Both the position numbers and the translations under genes were made by a program. The notes under the pieces were generated by a model, which had not been told where the DNA came from, did not search any database, and saw nothing but the letters and a program-made list of their open reading frames with translations. Positions 45,793-57,159 of a stretch of DNA of 64,000 nt are shown piece by piece; within the stretch, counting starts at the first letter, position 1, and every line of letters begins with the position of its first letter. This DNA comes from Saturnia japonica (lineage: Eukaryota > Arthropoda > Insecta > Lepidoptera > Saturniidae), in the NCBI GenBank assembly GCA_033032175.1, contig CM065323.1, positions 7,626,001 through 7,690,000 of the forward strand, read 5' to 3'.

Positions 45793-47130
45793 CTAAAACG
45801 ACGACTTTTAAATTAAAATTATTATTAAAAAAAAATTTCAAATACACGATGAGGTTTTGAGGTATATGCATTTCTTTGTACTATTTTTGGATTAGGAAAT
45901 AGTAGTCTATGTACCTTCCTACATTAGATAGAAGTACCTACTTACTTATATAGAAAAATGAATATAAGGTAAGAAATCTCAAATACAGGGTAAAATGAAA
46001 ATAATTTTATCTCGATTTACTTAACAAAGGCTAGCTTAAATTGTATCCTGAGTGGGTGATTCCTGATTTTTTAACAACTGGAATACGATTGAAACCGCTT
46101 GCTGAACATAGTTATGTTATAATTTAAAAATACACTTTGTTTAACAATAAGTAATATACAGTTTTATAATCGCGATAAATAATGAGTTTTACTAAATGAA
46201 TTGTATTTTTTCTCTTATAAAACTGCTTAAATAATTAGTTAGTTAAAAAATTAATAACGAATAACCGATATGAAATTCAAAAAAATGTAAATCGTCAATC
46301 GCGGATCTAATTTAACTCTCTTTACTCGTAAGTCACTGAACTGATCATTACATATTATACTACTAATAATAAGCATAATTACAGGGTGGAGAAGGCGGTA
46401 TAACTTGCGATACAGTCGTGTAAACTTATTAACACGACGACTGCAATAGGGAGTGGGAGGAGAAGGGTGGGTAATAGTCGCAAATTGCCACATCCGCCGG
46501 CGTCAAGCTGTCTACACTACAGACCAAATTGTATTAGGCTATTTTATTACGCGGAACAAAAATATTGTAATAATATGAAACAAAAAAAAATTATTCATAA
46601 TAAAATATCACTAAGGAGAATCGGTATAATATGTTGTCGGGACTTGGGATGCCTGGAATTAAGCAAAACAATAGGTATAAAAAATTTGCGAAATTCAAAT
46701 TGACATTACAAATTAAACCATTCTCTGAAAAAAAAAACAACTAACGCACAAAAAGAGAAGGAAAAACATGATACAATTATGTAAATATTATGAAGTATTG
46801 TAAGATAATTCCACGCGTTCTATGATGAAGTGCCTTCGACAGTTTCATGTATATTGATTACGTTAATTTACGTGGACTTCTAGCATTATATTTCAACATG
46901 ATATAGCAACACATGTACCAAACAAAACTTACCAATAAAACTCTCTGGAGGTACAAAAAGGAAAATATTTTTTTTCATCAATGTAGTTATCAAAATATAT
47001 GTAAAACTGATTATACCATCAAAATCCAGATTTTTTTGGATTGGCCACGGATGGTAGTAAGTAGCCATTCGCTACAAGTAAATAACTATAGTAGATTTTA
47101 ATTTACACATATTCTATCTATATACAGTGT
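45793..47130. other. Synd intron or upstream sequence, no feature seen
   Basis: AT-rich, without coding blocks on either strand. The AG/CT at 45793-45794 is the acceptor of the first visible Synd exon, so this is intron sequence. Confidence 0.6.
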
Positions 47131-47532
47131 GTATTAAAAACCCCGTCGGATCCGCGAAGGTGTTATTAGGTATCGAGATTATATTCTGTTTATGTTGTCT
47201 ATCTCAGATTATAAGTAAAAAATATCCCTAATTAAATGTAAAAAAAAAATTTGTTAAATGAGGAAACTTACATAGCAATACAGGCGGCGCGGTGCAGGGT
47301 ATGGTCATACGATCAAACGTACCGCTGCGTCGCGCCGCGCCGGGGCTAGCGACGGTGTTATCACGTTTTAATAATTTGCTAAATTTTAGGGAAACTAAAA
47401 CTAAATACATATGTTAATTTTAAATCGCGATAACATTTTTATTTTCCTATGAAATAAAATTTTGATTTTTTTTTGGGTTATGTCATTGTGGTACCTATAT
47501 ACCTTTTTCGGATTCGGCGGGGTTTTTAATAC
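47131..47532. mobile_element. MITE with TTAA-flanked inverted ends, copy 2
   Basis: Ends TTAAAAACCCCGTCGGATCC and GGATTCGGCGGGGTTTTTAA are inverse of one another with two mismatches. Internal sequence matches the copy at 19434-19826 throughout (for example GGTGTTATTAGGTATCGAG and ATGAGGAAACTTACAT). About 400 bp, no ORF. Confidence 0.8.
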
Positions 47533-47559
47533 ATATTGTATATTTATACTTCTATACTA

Positions 47560-47760
47560 TAATTATAAATAGGTAGAGTTTAGATGTTTGTAGGAGGTAA
47601 CCACAAAACTACTAATCCGATTCTAAAATTCATTTCATTGATAAAAAGATACGGTCACCCGAAGTGACATACATAGGCTATATTATATTCATAAAACTTT
47701 TTATGTCGTAATTATAGCGATCGAAATCGCAGGCGGCTGCTAGTATACATATAAACTAAC
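47560..47760 (+). repeat. LINE/Helitron-like tail repeat
   Basis: Contains ACTACTAATCCGATTCTAAA, CCCGAAGTGACATACATAGG and a GCGGCTGCTAGTATAC end, a pattern common to repeat tails scattered in Lepidoptera. It directly follows the MITE. Class uncertain. Confidence 0.45.
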
Positions 47761-48439
47761 ATGTTACAACAATTGGCGTCATAGTTGAAGTAGTTGACTA
47801 ATCTGGTGCTATTCTAATGAGTTTCATTTAAATTTATACTTAGTTTGGTTTAGCGAGGAATTAGGTAACTAACTGGCAGTGGGGTCAAATTGTAATAAAA
47901 AAAATATATATAGTACTTTTTGGAAAGTTAGGGAAAAATAAAGTACACATTTGTTTTAATCAACTGCAAAAAAAAAAAAAAACAGTGTACTGTTAACAGG
48001 GTTCATGTATGTGAGTTTCCTTATTTTACCAAAACTTTTAAATGTCTGAAAAAATTTGAAAAAAAACCTCCACAGTTTTCTTGAATACATGTAAAAAACT
48101 CGGGCAAAAAGATTCTGTGGTCTGTGAGACGTGATGCAAAAAATGACTGACAAAATGAAAATAAATTTCAATGATAATTTGCTTTTGTTTAATTTAACAA
48201 AATAATATAAAATAAAAGTGACAGTTGAATTAGCGATGATAATATAGTATTTTTCATACTATATTATTTTTCTATGATTTATAGTACAATTGACTAAAAT
48301 ATAGTACGGGTGGCAACCCTACTAACTGGTCACCTTTATAACATTGCGGAATATATGAGTTATAATAAAGACGAAATCTACCTAGACTGTCGATAATTAT
48401 TTCCCCTTTTTGTCGACTAACGTTAATAAGGTCTATCGA

Positions 48440-49350
48440 AGATAAAGGCTCGCGCACATTAAGGCGGCCCGCATCGCACCGCATTACATAACAAAAATCT
48501 TCCTGCATCACTTTCGTATATTTTATATGAACCATCGCACACTACAGGTGGGCCGTGGCAGGCCGCATCGCAACGCATTGGCGGATCGCTCGCCAGGCGT
48601 AATTTTGCGGCTGCTGTTATACGTTGCGATGCAGCCCTCCTCAGTGTGTGATAGAAGGCGCAATGAGCAGACGAAGTTCAGAATACTTTTCATAATATGT
48701 ACTTCTAAAAAATGTAAAGAGTGTAAAATTCAACAAACACCTTTATATTTTTGCAAATTTCGTGACACCATGATGTACTTATTTGCCCTATCTTCTTTAT
48801 TTTAGAGCAATGATGGCTCAGTGGTAGTTTGTATACCGACAAAGTATTATTTGAGTGATCGATGCGAGTTCAAATCTCTACAATAAGCCAGAGTTTTGGG
48901 TGCAGGAAAATATCGTGATGAAACCATAGCATAGTGGTAGGGCATTTTCCAGTCCGCCTCGCTAACTACCGCCCTTAAGTTGAAAATATATCGCCAACAT
49001 CATCTATAGGTATGTTCCGGCAGCGGCGCTTGAGACCTAGTTTTACCACTAGGCTTAGGGTGTCACCAACTTGGGCCACATCGTCACTTAACCTCAGGAG
49101 AGATTATGGGCATAACACTAAATCTTCGTCAAACAGAAGATTGAATTAATACAGCTTTTCGTCGGAACTATCCATTGCAGTCGACTGTACACGCCCAATG
49201 TCAAAGAGCTGACTAACTCAATTATTGCGTTGCAGTGCGGCTCGGCGCGTCTCCTAGTGTGCTTTGGCGAAATTTTGCGAAGCGACGCGCTGCGGCCCGC
49301 CGCGGCTGTAATGTGCGCGAGCTTTAAGTGTGTACACAGTGCACAGCAAG
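48440..49350. mobile_element. Foldback-like element with GC-rich arms, split by a SINE
   Basis: GGCTCGCGCACATTAAGGCG at about 48450 recurs in inverse orientation near 49290-49336 (AAGCTCGCGCACATTACAGC on the minus strand), each followed by a GGCCCGC/GGGCCGC stretch. A second GC-rich block (48540-48680) lies inward of the left arm. A SINE (48808-49110) occupies the middle. Confidence 0.5.
48808..49110 (+). mobile_element. tRNA-derived SINE, copy D
   Basis: A box TGGCTCAGTGGTAG (about 48815), B box GAGTTCAAATCTC (about 48866), then GTGATGAAACCATAGCATAG and CTTGGGCCACATCGTCA. It lacks the left module seen in copies A-C. Confidence 0.75.
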
Positions 49351-50578
49351 TTGTCCCGAACGCCGAGCGACAGACTTTGAAGTATCATCCATCACACGTA
49401 GTGCTAACTCAGCCAAATAACTCAGGGTTGATATCTATACCAAGGGTGTTATGAAACTCCGTATCAATCAATATCCGACACTATTGGATATCCGAAAAAA
49501 GGATATGATATAAATGTTTTGGGTAATTTCGGATAGGGACGAAGTCGAATGAAGTACTGTCAAATACCAAAAATTACTTAAAATAAAATTACTACTTAAG
49601 TACTTTTATTAATTAATAATAAAAATAAATTGTTCACCTACACAATTGTAAAAATATTACCCAATTTACTTTAATTTGCTTACAGTGATGTTTCATAAAC
49701 ATAATATTCATAACCGAAATTATCCGAAACTATCGATAATACCTGTTCGACATAATTTCATATCCAGATCTAAAGAATGTCATATCCCTAATCTATATCT
49801 TTAGTTCTAAAGTAGCAACACGGTCTTAATATTAAGAAAAATAGCTATGTTTGTTTGCATGTTCTTTCATCTTCAACAGTTTTCCTTATATGTCCCAATA
49901 CAACCAGAGTATAATAACACGAAAATCATTTATTAACAGATCAAAAATACAATGTGATGCTTGATCAAAATTTGTGTGGGCATTACAAAATACAAAAACC
50001 GATACGATACTTAAGGTATAAGACATGAAATTGGTTTTTCTATATATCGATTCCGGGCACTATTTAGTCTGTAGTTCTTTTTAACAGTAGCTGAGACTGC
50101 AGGTGGAACCAATAACCCTAATAGGTTTAAAATAAATTAGGTATATAATTTCTTATTGAAAGGTTTTGTCAACCCTGTTGTGGATCTTTATTGGTGCCGC
50201 TTGGTGCGACTGAGAGCGCGAATTTAATCAACTGAGAAGTGTGCCTGCCGCCCGCTGCTTCATTACCTGCCACTGTAACTGGATTACTAGCGACGACTAC
50301 ACGGCGTGTCTCCCTTATCAATCTTCGTTCTATCTATTGTGTGTTTGTGTATAATCAAAGAGCGTTCAAACCAGTTTCAATACCGATTTGATGTATAAAA
50401 AAAAGTGGACAATACAGTCAGTCAAAACTATCGTTCGGTGACAATGTAAAGACCGACAAGGTTGACTTCAAAAAATAAAATAAAAATGAAAACAATAAAT
50501 AAACGAATATGTTACCACTTTATAGCACAAAATAGTTGTAAATTGTGAGATTGTATTGTTCATTTCAAAATAGATTAG

Positions 50579-51410
50579 TTACGATATCATTTTCACTTTT
50601 TGCAATAGACGAATTTGTTTTTTTTTTTTAAATCGTATCACGGCAAAGTAACTACACTTAGTGACGTCTGCATCATTTACAATGCGGACAGCCCGTTTCT
50701 CCAACCTGTCCATGGCTTCGAGGAGGTATTTTGCGGATCCGTTCCAGAGGTCCGAACAGTATTCTATACAAGGCTGAACTTGGGGTTTGTAAAGTAGATA
50801 CAGCTGTTCGGGCGTGAAAAACCGTCGCACCCTGTTCAGGATTCCGAGTCTCCGAGATGTGAAAGAGATGACATTCCCGATGTAATCCCTGGAGTTAAGG
50901 TCGCTGCAAATATCCATATCTGGGATAGTGAGGTTATCACGTATTGCTATCGAGACGTTCTGAAGAGAGAGGAGGGAGAGGAAAGCGGGGATTTTTTGTT
51001 AGAAAACGTGCACACCTGAGTTTTTTTGGTATTAAACTCAACCAACTTACTTGCACTCCATGTTGATATGCATTGCAAGGATTGGTTAAGTTCAATGACA
51101 AGTTTCTCCCGTCTCTTTTCTGTTTCTTCCCGACTGTTAGCGGGCTTGCTGTAATACCACCCATGGACAGTGCTGACATCTGCATAGCAATGATTATAAC
51201 CGAAAGGTAACAACAATATCACAAAAGTACAGAGCCTTGTGGAACTCCAGCATTTACAGACATGAACTACGAATTGCATCTATCGGCAAAGACATGAATT
51301 CTGCGCTCATGTAGGAAGCCTGAGATCCATATGTTGTCAAAAGTTGTCAGGGAGTCCGTACATCGGAAGTTTGGAAAGAAGTCCCGGTGCCAGACCCTAT
51401 CAAAATTAAA
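50579..51410 (-). mobile_element. Jockey/CR1-like LINE reverse transcriptase, 5'-truncated
   Basis: Read leftwards from 51410: a DRVWHRDF-like start, ISGFLHERRIHV, VNAGVPQGSVL, then HCYADVSTVHG (the YADD catalytic motif with the second Asp changed to Val), KLVIELNQSLQCISTW, TKKTQVCTFSNKKSP, MDICSDLNSRDYIG, SRRLGILNRVRRFFTPEQL, LLYKPQVQPCIEYCSDLW and LEAMDRLEKRAVRIVND. Two frameshifts and several stops. Inactive. Confidence 0.85.
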
Positions 51411-51609
51411 TATAATGTTAATTCTGTATCTGCGTATCTAATATTTATTTATATCAATTGTTTGATCAGCATTATACAAGCTATACCTAATTTGAAACAA
51501 ATCATTGTGTAGTAAATTACCCCGAAAGTATTATTATTACATTTTTATACAACCACACTCATTTTGGATTAACCTAAATAATAGCAACAAAATTTCTTTT
51601 TTACAACAG

Positions 51610-51743
51610 TTTTCTTTGCAACAAAAAAGCTCCACAAATGACTCTCTAAAAGCTCTGGTTAAAATCGACGAACCGGAGTACGAGCGTTTCCCGCAAGGAC
51701 GGACCACAACATTCAATTTCCTGACTCCGTCACGTCGTCGCAG
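51610..51743 (+). other. Candidate orphan exon, unidentified
   Basis: An open stretch (SLKALVKIDEPEYERFPQGR, then TTTFNFLTPSRRRR) of higher GC than its surroundings, preceded by TTTTTACAACAG and followed by CAGGTATTC, which could act as splice sites. No homologue recognised. It may equally be a transposon remnant. Confidence 0.2.
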
Positions 51744-52260
51744 GTATTCTAGGTCAACACAAGTGGCACTCGCATAATGGAGTTACGTACGCTCAATTTA
51801 GCAGAAAAATTGCTCTCATATTTCAAGGGAAGTCATAATTTTCGTTACCATAAATTCATTTATTATATTTTTGATAAATCATACTTGTACTTTCAGTAAT
51901 ATTTTTATTACATATATAACACAGGAATAATTACTATAGATATCAGATGTATAGGAAATACAAAATATAACTTATATTCAACTAACCGTGTGCACGATGG
52001 GATTATATATGGGCTGAATTTTCGATAGGATTACAGAATTAGATTAGATTATAGAATTTTCACAAATCTTTTATTAGTGCTCAACACTGTTATATAAGGA
52101 ACTTATATGCAAAATTTCATCCTTCTAAACCCACCGGTTTAAGCTGTGAGTTGTACACTGACGGACACATCAACTGCATCAAAGTACAAGACAACTTTGA
52201 AATAAATATTTTAACCAAGTATACCATATTTTCATATAAATTTAAATTGATATTGGTTCT

Positions 52261-52570
52261 TCACCAAATGCTTATTGTGGGTGTTCCTTAAAAGATAGTT
52301 ATCTCTCGGACTTTTTCGTAGGTCTTTTTAATGCCTATGATTATGTAGTACATTAATTAGCTATATCTCTTACGGTTTACTCAGCATAAGCCATTTAAGC
52401 GCTCGAATTGATTCACCATGATCAGTTTTTTTTAATTGTGCGGAACCCTAATTCTTTGTCTAAAATAAAAGTAGCCAAAGTTACTCCCTATATCATCAGC
52501 TATCTATCAGTGAAAGTCCCGTCTAAATCGGTCCAACCGTTTCGAAGATTACCCGGAACAGACACTTAAC
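52261..52570 (+). repeat. LINE-tail repeat family B, copy
   Basis: TATTGTGGGTGTTCCTTA, GCTATATCTCTTACGGTT, AATTGATTCACCATGA, then a further 3' part (AAATCGGTCCAACCGTTTCG) not kept in the 15.5-kb copy. Confidence 0.65.
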
Positions 52571-53016
52571 AATCAAACAATAAAGCTTACCATAAATTAC
52601 CATTATACAAATTGACAAGGCAAATTTAATCAAACCAATTAAAACAGCATTATAGTTGAGTTGTACAAACTAGTTCTAATGGGTGCCACAGAAATATAAA
52701 CTGTATGAAACGAATCTCACGCTTTTTATTTTCTGTGGAAATTACATGAATTATTTTTTTTAATCAATTTTGTTACTTTATTTATCGTAATGTGTCATCA
52801 TATCATGGGCAATTATTCACACAGTTATTGTTTTTATGCATTTTCCATAACTTCTCCGATCCAATAATTATGATATAATAAAGTCAACGTAAAAATAATA
52901 TTTTCGCAGCGATAAAAAACTAAAACAGGATATAAATAAAAATCATTTTCGGACTTCAGCGCGGTTTACAGTAATCAGGATAGTTTCGACTATTTTAAGA
53001 TTATCGAAGTTCTTAA

Positions 53017-53044
53017 GGTGTAGGTGTAGGTGTAAGGTGTAGGA
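53017..53044. repeat. GGTGTA short tandem repeat
   Basis: Four imperfect units of GGTGTA/AGGTGTA. Short and isolated. Confidence 0.7.
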
Positions 53045-53130
53045 CATTCTAAACCGTCAAAAAAGTTTGTAAGTTAAACTGTTATAAAAATGTACTAGAC
53101 AAGGCAATTTTTTCCAAAAAAAAAAAAAAC

Positions 53131-53310
53131 AACTTCAGTGATTTTGAAGAGTTCTCTGGTGTATCTTCGAAGATAAAGGTCCAATGAAAATAAAATTACA
53201 ATGGGACCACCCTTGAGATATTAACAAAAAAAGAATCATCGAAATCGGTTGTTATACAAAGAAGTTATAGCTGAACATCCATTAAAAAATATACATTCGA
53301 ATTGAGTACC
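53131..53310 (+). repeat. Repeat family M, copy 2
   Basis: Diverged copy of 37690-37871, sharing GGGACCACCCTTGAG, AACAAAAAAAGAATCATCG and AAATCGGTTGTTA. It extends to ACATTCGAATTGAGTACCTC, the usual end of this repeat, which copy 1 lacks because the mariner fragment begins there. Confidence 0.65.
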
Positions 53311-53879
53311 TCCCTTTTTTTTTTAAGTTGGTTAAAACCTCGTTTATTTAATTCAAAAATATAATCTTACATTACACTAGATAATAATGAAGAATAAAGT
53401 TCAAACATTGAAACAAAATATTACTGTTTAAAAGGGTACGTGGAATACTTGCGTTGTTCACCAACTCTACTCAGAGGTAAAACATTTGGGTTAATAGATG
53501 GTTGACCACATGTTCGATTAAGCAGCGGAAATTTGTCTGTAGAGAGATTGGCCTGTGTAGATAAGTTTGTGTAAATTTCTCTGCATTCAGCTTTGCAAAT
53601 TTTTTATAGGAATAATTAAAATATGTTTTTTTCACGAACTACGAATCTTTACTCTTGATACAGAAGTGGTCAGGGTTTGTGTAGCTCATGAAATAATTCA
53701 TTACGAAACATATTTCAACGCGATCTTCGAGTGCCGATTCATCTCATACACGTCACTCGCCATCTTCACTGAGCGAATATGAGCTAATCAGGAGTTCAAA
53801 CAATGTTTTTAAAGAAAAGAAAGCATGTTTCGACAACACTGCCTCAAGACATTTGTTTTCAAACATTGTTTCTATAGTA

Positions 53880-54050
53880 ACACGGCAAAGTGACGGTACT
53901 ATACCTGATGGTAAGCACAGTACAATCCAATAATAACAGCGACCACCGATAGACAAACAATCAATCACCGGTCGTCGCTGTCATGCCAGCCTGCAAGCCA
54001 TTCGGCGTATAAACATACAACGTATGATCCTGAAACGCAACAAATCAAGA
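53880..54050 (+). repeat. Hairpin-containing repeat family H, copy 3
   Basis: GGTACTATACCTGATGGTAA, GCACAGTACAATCCAATAAT, then AGCGACCACCG pairing with CGGTCGTCGCT around an ACAATCAATC loop, then GTCATGCCAGCCTGCAAGCC. Confidence 0.6.
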
Positions 54051-55929
54051 TCACTCAATCAATCAATCGAGAGTCACTATGGCGGGTTATCATCATATAC
54101 ATGATGGCCACGACTCAGTCGTGTACAGATCCGTGCCAACCAGCTTGATTACTGAATATATATCGGCTGATCAAGGAACGCGACACGCCTAAGCATGTCA
54201 CACGTCAAACGTGTTACACGGTCTGTGGTGTATTTTGGTCACACTTGTCGTGTCCTGCCACCCAACGAAGATCTTTCAATAAAACATTAACTATTTCATT
54301 TTACTAACAACTATAATTATTACATAGAAATAATATTCAACATTATCATCAAGATTTTTCATAATCTTCATTAAATAACCTATAATAGTAAGTCTATCCG
54401 AAGTAAGCAATAAAATACATGTTCTATCAACAAGTTTATTTGTAAAATACGGTATATAATATGAAATTAAATAACAAACACTTACGTGGGCACACGTATA
54501 AACGTGGTACTCCGCATTAATGACGGTGACATTGTAACTTGTTATGCCGCAAAAAATTTCGCTTTTTCGTTTTCAAATGGGAAAACATTACTGAGTTTTT
54601 TCTTGCATTTCGAAATCGGTCACTTTCCTAACGGCACGAGTGCAATTTACCAGCCCGCCTAACTGTTTGCAAACATTTGTAGCTAGCTAGTAATGCGACA
54701 ACTAACTGTTTACTAATTGAGAAAAATTAAATGATATTGAAAACATATTATGAACAATGAAAACAGCCTTCACATAAAAAAGACCGACAAAAACATTATT
54801 TATGATGAAACTTCTGTTTGCTGATGATTTCTTTAACATTGTATTAAATAAATGCGAATAAGATGAGATTACTCAGTGAGATTTGATTCATCATTCCCTT
54901 GTCTTAGGAAAAGAGAGGTTCAATATGCCATGTCTCCCGAGTGGAGGTACTAAACACCAGAAATGTCAATTACTGCTGGACAGAGGGCAATCGACATAAG
55001 CTGTGAGGTCTTACATTATTTTCAAAGACCTGAGTAAGTATGAAAAATTATAAATTTAACTTTCACATAGTTATGTCCACAATACATAAGATTTGACCAC
55101 CATATTACAGACGATATGCAAAACTTTATTATCTATTTAAACATAAAATCAATCTTTCCAATAGTCGCGAAATAGTTGTGAAGTTTAGTGCGCACATTCT
55201 CAAAAGCACAACAGCGAGAGAAACAGCAACGTCTTACTTAGCTAAAGAAAGCTGCGGTTGTTATCGTTTATTTTATCATTAATATGTTGTACTGCTGGTT
55301 TCATCAGAAGCTAAATATTACTGCGTTATGTAGTTCCCGCAGGCATGTCAAATCCCGTAACTAAAACTTTTCCAGTTTCTTTAATATTATTTTTGTGAAC
55401 AATATTCTTTTCCGTTTTATATGTTTCTGTTTACTAATACATTATATATAACTATTATATTATTAGTGACCTGATCATATCATTAGAAACGTTGTCTACT
55501 GCAATTATACTAGTAAGATGGCAGTTAACAACCACAGTCTGCATTTATATATCGACATAAAGAAACGGTTCCTCAAATTGATACGTGTATGAGCGTTGTC
55601 TGAGATATCGCAGGTGGCGATGTAGGTCGTCCCAGATACAGAGTTACATAACGTATCACGTAAACGCGACACTGTTTCGAATGTGGTCGCATGCCTCTAC
55701 GTCCAGGTGTTATGCGTGTTCATGTGATAACAACTGCGCGGCGCAGTGGTTGCCACAAAACATGTTTTCTTTTTTAAATGAATTTATGTAAATGTGGTAA
55801 AAATATTAAATACATCGTGGGCGTACACAATTTTTGGAAAAGCAAAAGTTTCGTTTTTGTAACTAATGAAATAAAATTAAAACACAAAAGATATTTTAGT
55901 TTGGATCATTAAATGTGTCTGATTGTTAT
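54051..55929. other. No gene seen
   Basis: AT-rich sequence. The only somewhat GC-rich part (about 55585-55770) has an open frame that shows no recognisable domain and no supported splice context. Confidence 0.45.
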
Positions 55930-56140
55930 TATAGACTATCTGTGACCACGGCTCCGCGCGCGTGGGCTATAGAATGCCATCTATCGGGCACACGCGTGAA
56001 TCGTATTACTCCCCCCCCCCCCGCTACGGTTATTTTAAAAGTAAAAATGCTTATTGTGGACGATTCTTAGAAGATAGACATATGTTCTAGATTACTTTTT
56101 TGTAGGTTTTTTTACATCTACAATTATGTAAGTACATTAA
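55930..56140 (+). repeat. LINE-tail repeat family B, copy (with C12 run)
   Basis: CACGGCTCCGCGCGCGTGGG head, a C12 homopolymer at 56011-56022, then the GCTTATTGTGG...TTAGAAGATAGA block. Confidence 0.6.
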
Positions 56141-56399
56141 TTTAATTTGTACCAAATAAACAATTAATATAATTATTTACTTTAAAAAAAACTTCAGTGG
56201 CTCCTATTCCAATTTAACATTAATAAATAATTGAAATAGGTTAATAATAATGGATTATGTATATATAACAATATACATAATTATTAACAAGTCCTTTCAA
56301 CCGTGTTAAATATTTGCGACTTTGATGGTTTCATTTCATAAGTAAATAATGAAGTTGATATTTGATACATTTTTACATCTAACAGAAAGCTGATGTATT

Positions 56400-56715
56400 C
56401 TAGTTTTCTAGAAAATTTATGTCTGTCAGTTTGTTCCGGATGATCTCCGAAACAGTTGGACCGATTTTGACGGAACCTTTACTAGCATATAGTTTATGTT
56501 ATAAGGCGTAACTTAGGCTACTTTTATTTTAGAAAAACAATTTGGGCTCCGCATAAATAAATAAACCTGGTCATGGTGAATCAATTGGGGCACTTAAATG
56601 GCTTACGCTGAGCAAACCATAAGAGATATATCAAATTAATGTACTACATAATTTTAAATATTAGAAAAACCTACAAAAAAGTCTAAGAATCACCCATAAT
56701 AAGCATTTTTGTATA
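56400..56715 (-). repeat. LINE-tail repeat family B, copy, inverted
   Basis: Reverse complement of the 52261-52570 order: here GTTGGACCGATTTTGACGG, then CATGGTGAATCAATTGG, CATAAGAGATATATC, and ATAATAAGCATTTTT. Faces the + copy at 55930-56140, so the pair could form a hairpin. Confidence 0.65.
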
Positions 56716-57159
56716 GACCACAAAACTGTATTTAATATCGTTTTTCTGTGGCACTGTAAGAATAGTATGGAATTTGCAGCAAGTTTTTCTCTTTCTATGC
56801 AAATAAAACTCTAAAAAAACGCAAACAAACCAGTCAATTTACACAATAAAAACCAAAACGCGTGTCCAATAAACGCGTTAGTAACGTGAAAAAATATGGG
56901 CGTATTAATGGTACGAGCTGGAAGTAAACGCTTAATAGCAATTTCTTCGATTATCGAGTTGTTATGCAGCCACCGACACGACGCTCGACACTCGACGCAC
57001 GACAGGCCCCGCTATTCGGAAGTGACAGACGCGCAACGATGGAAAGTGTTCATTCATCAAAACGTACAATGCAACATACCTGAGAATTTAATCACCGCTT
57101 TGACTCGACAAGAAATGACAAGGCATCATTTGATGATTAAAATTTTGTTACCTGTATAG

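Noticed and set aside
48815..48880. tRNA gene from A and B boxes
   Set aside because: No closed acceptor stem or anticodon arm; the same block recurs with SINE body sequence in at least three other places.
53017..53044. GGTGTA units as interstitial telomere repeat
   Set aside because: Insect telomeres are TTAGG; this is a short imperfect hexamer run.
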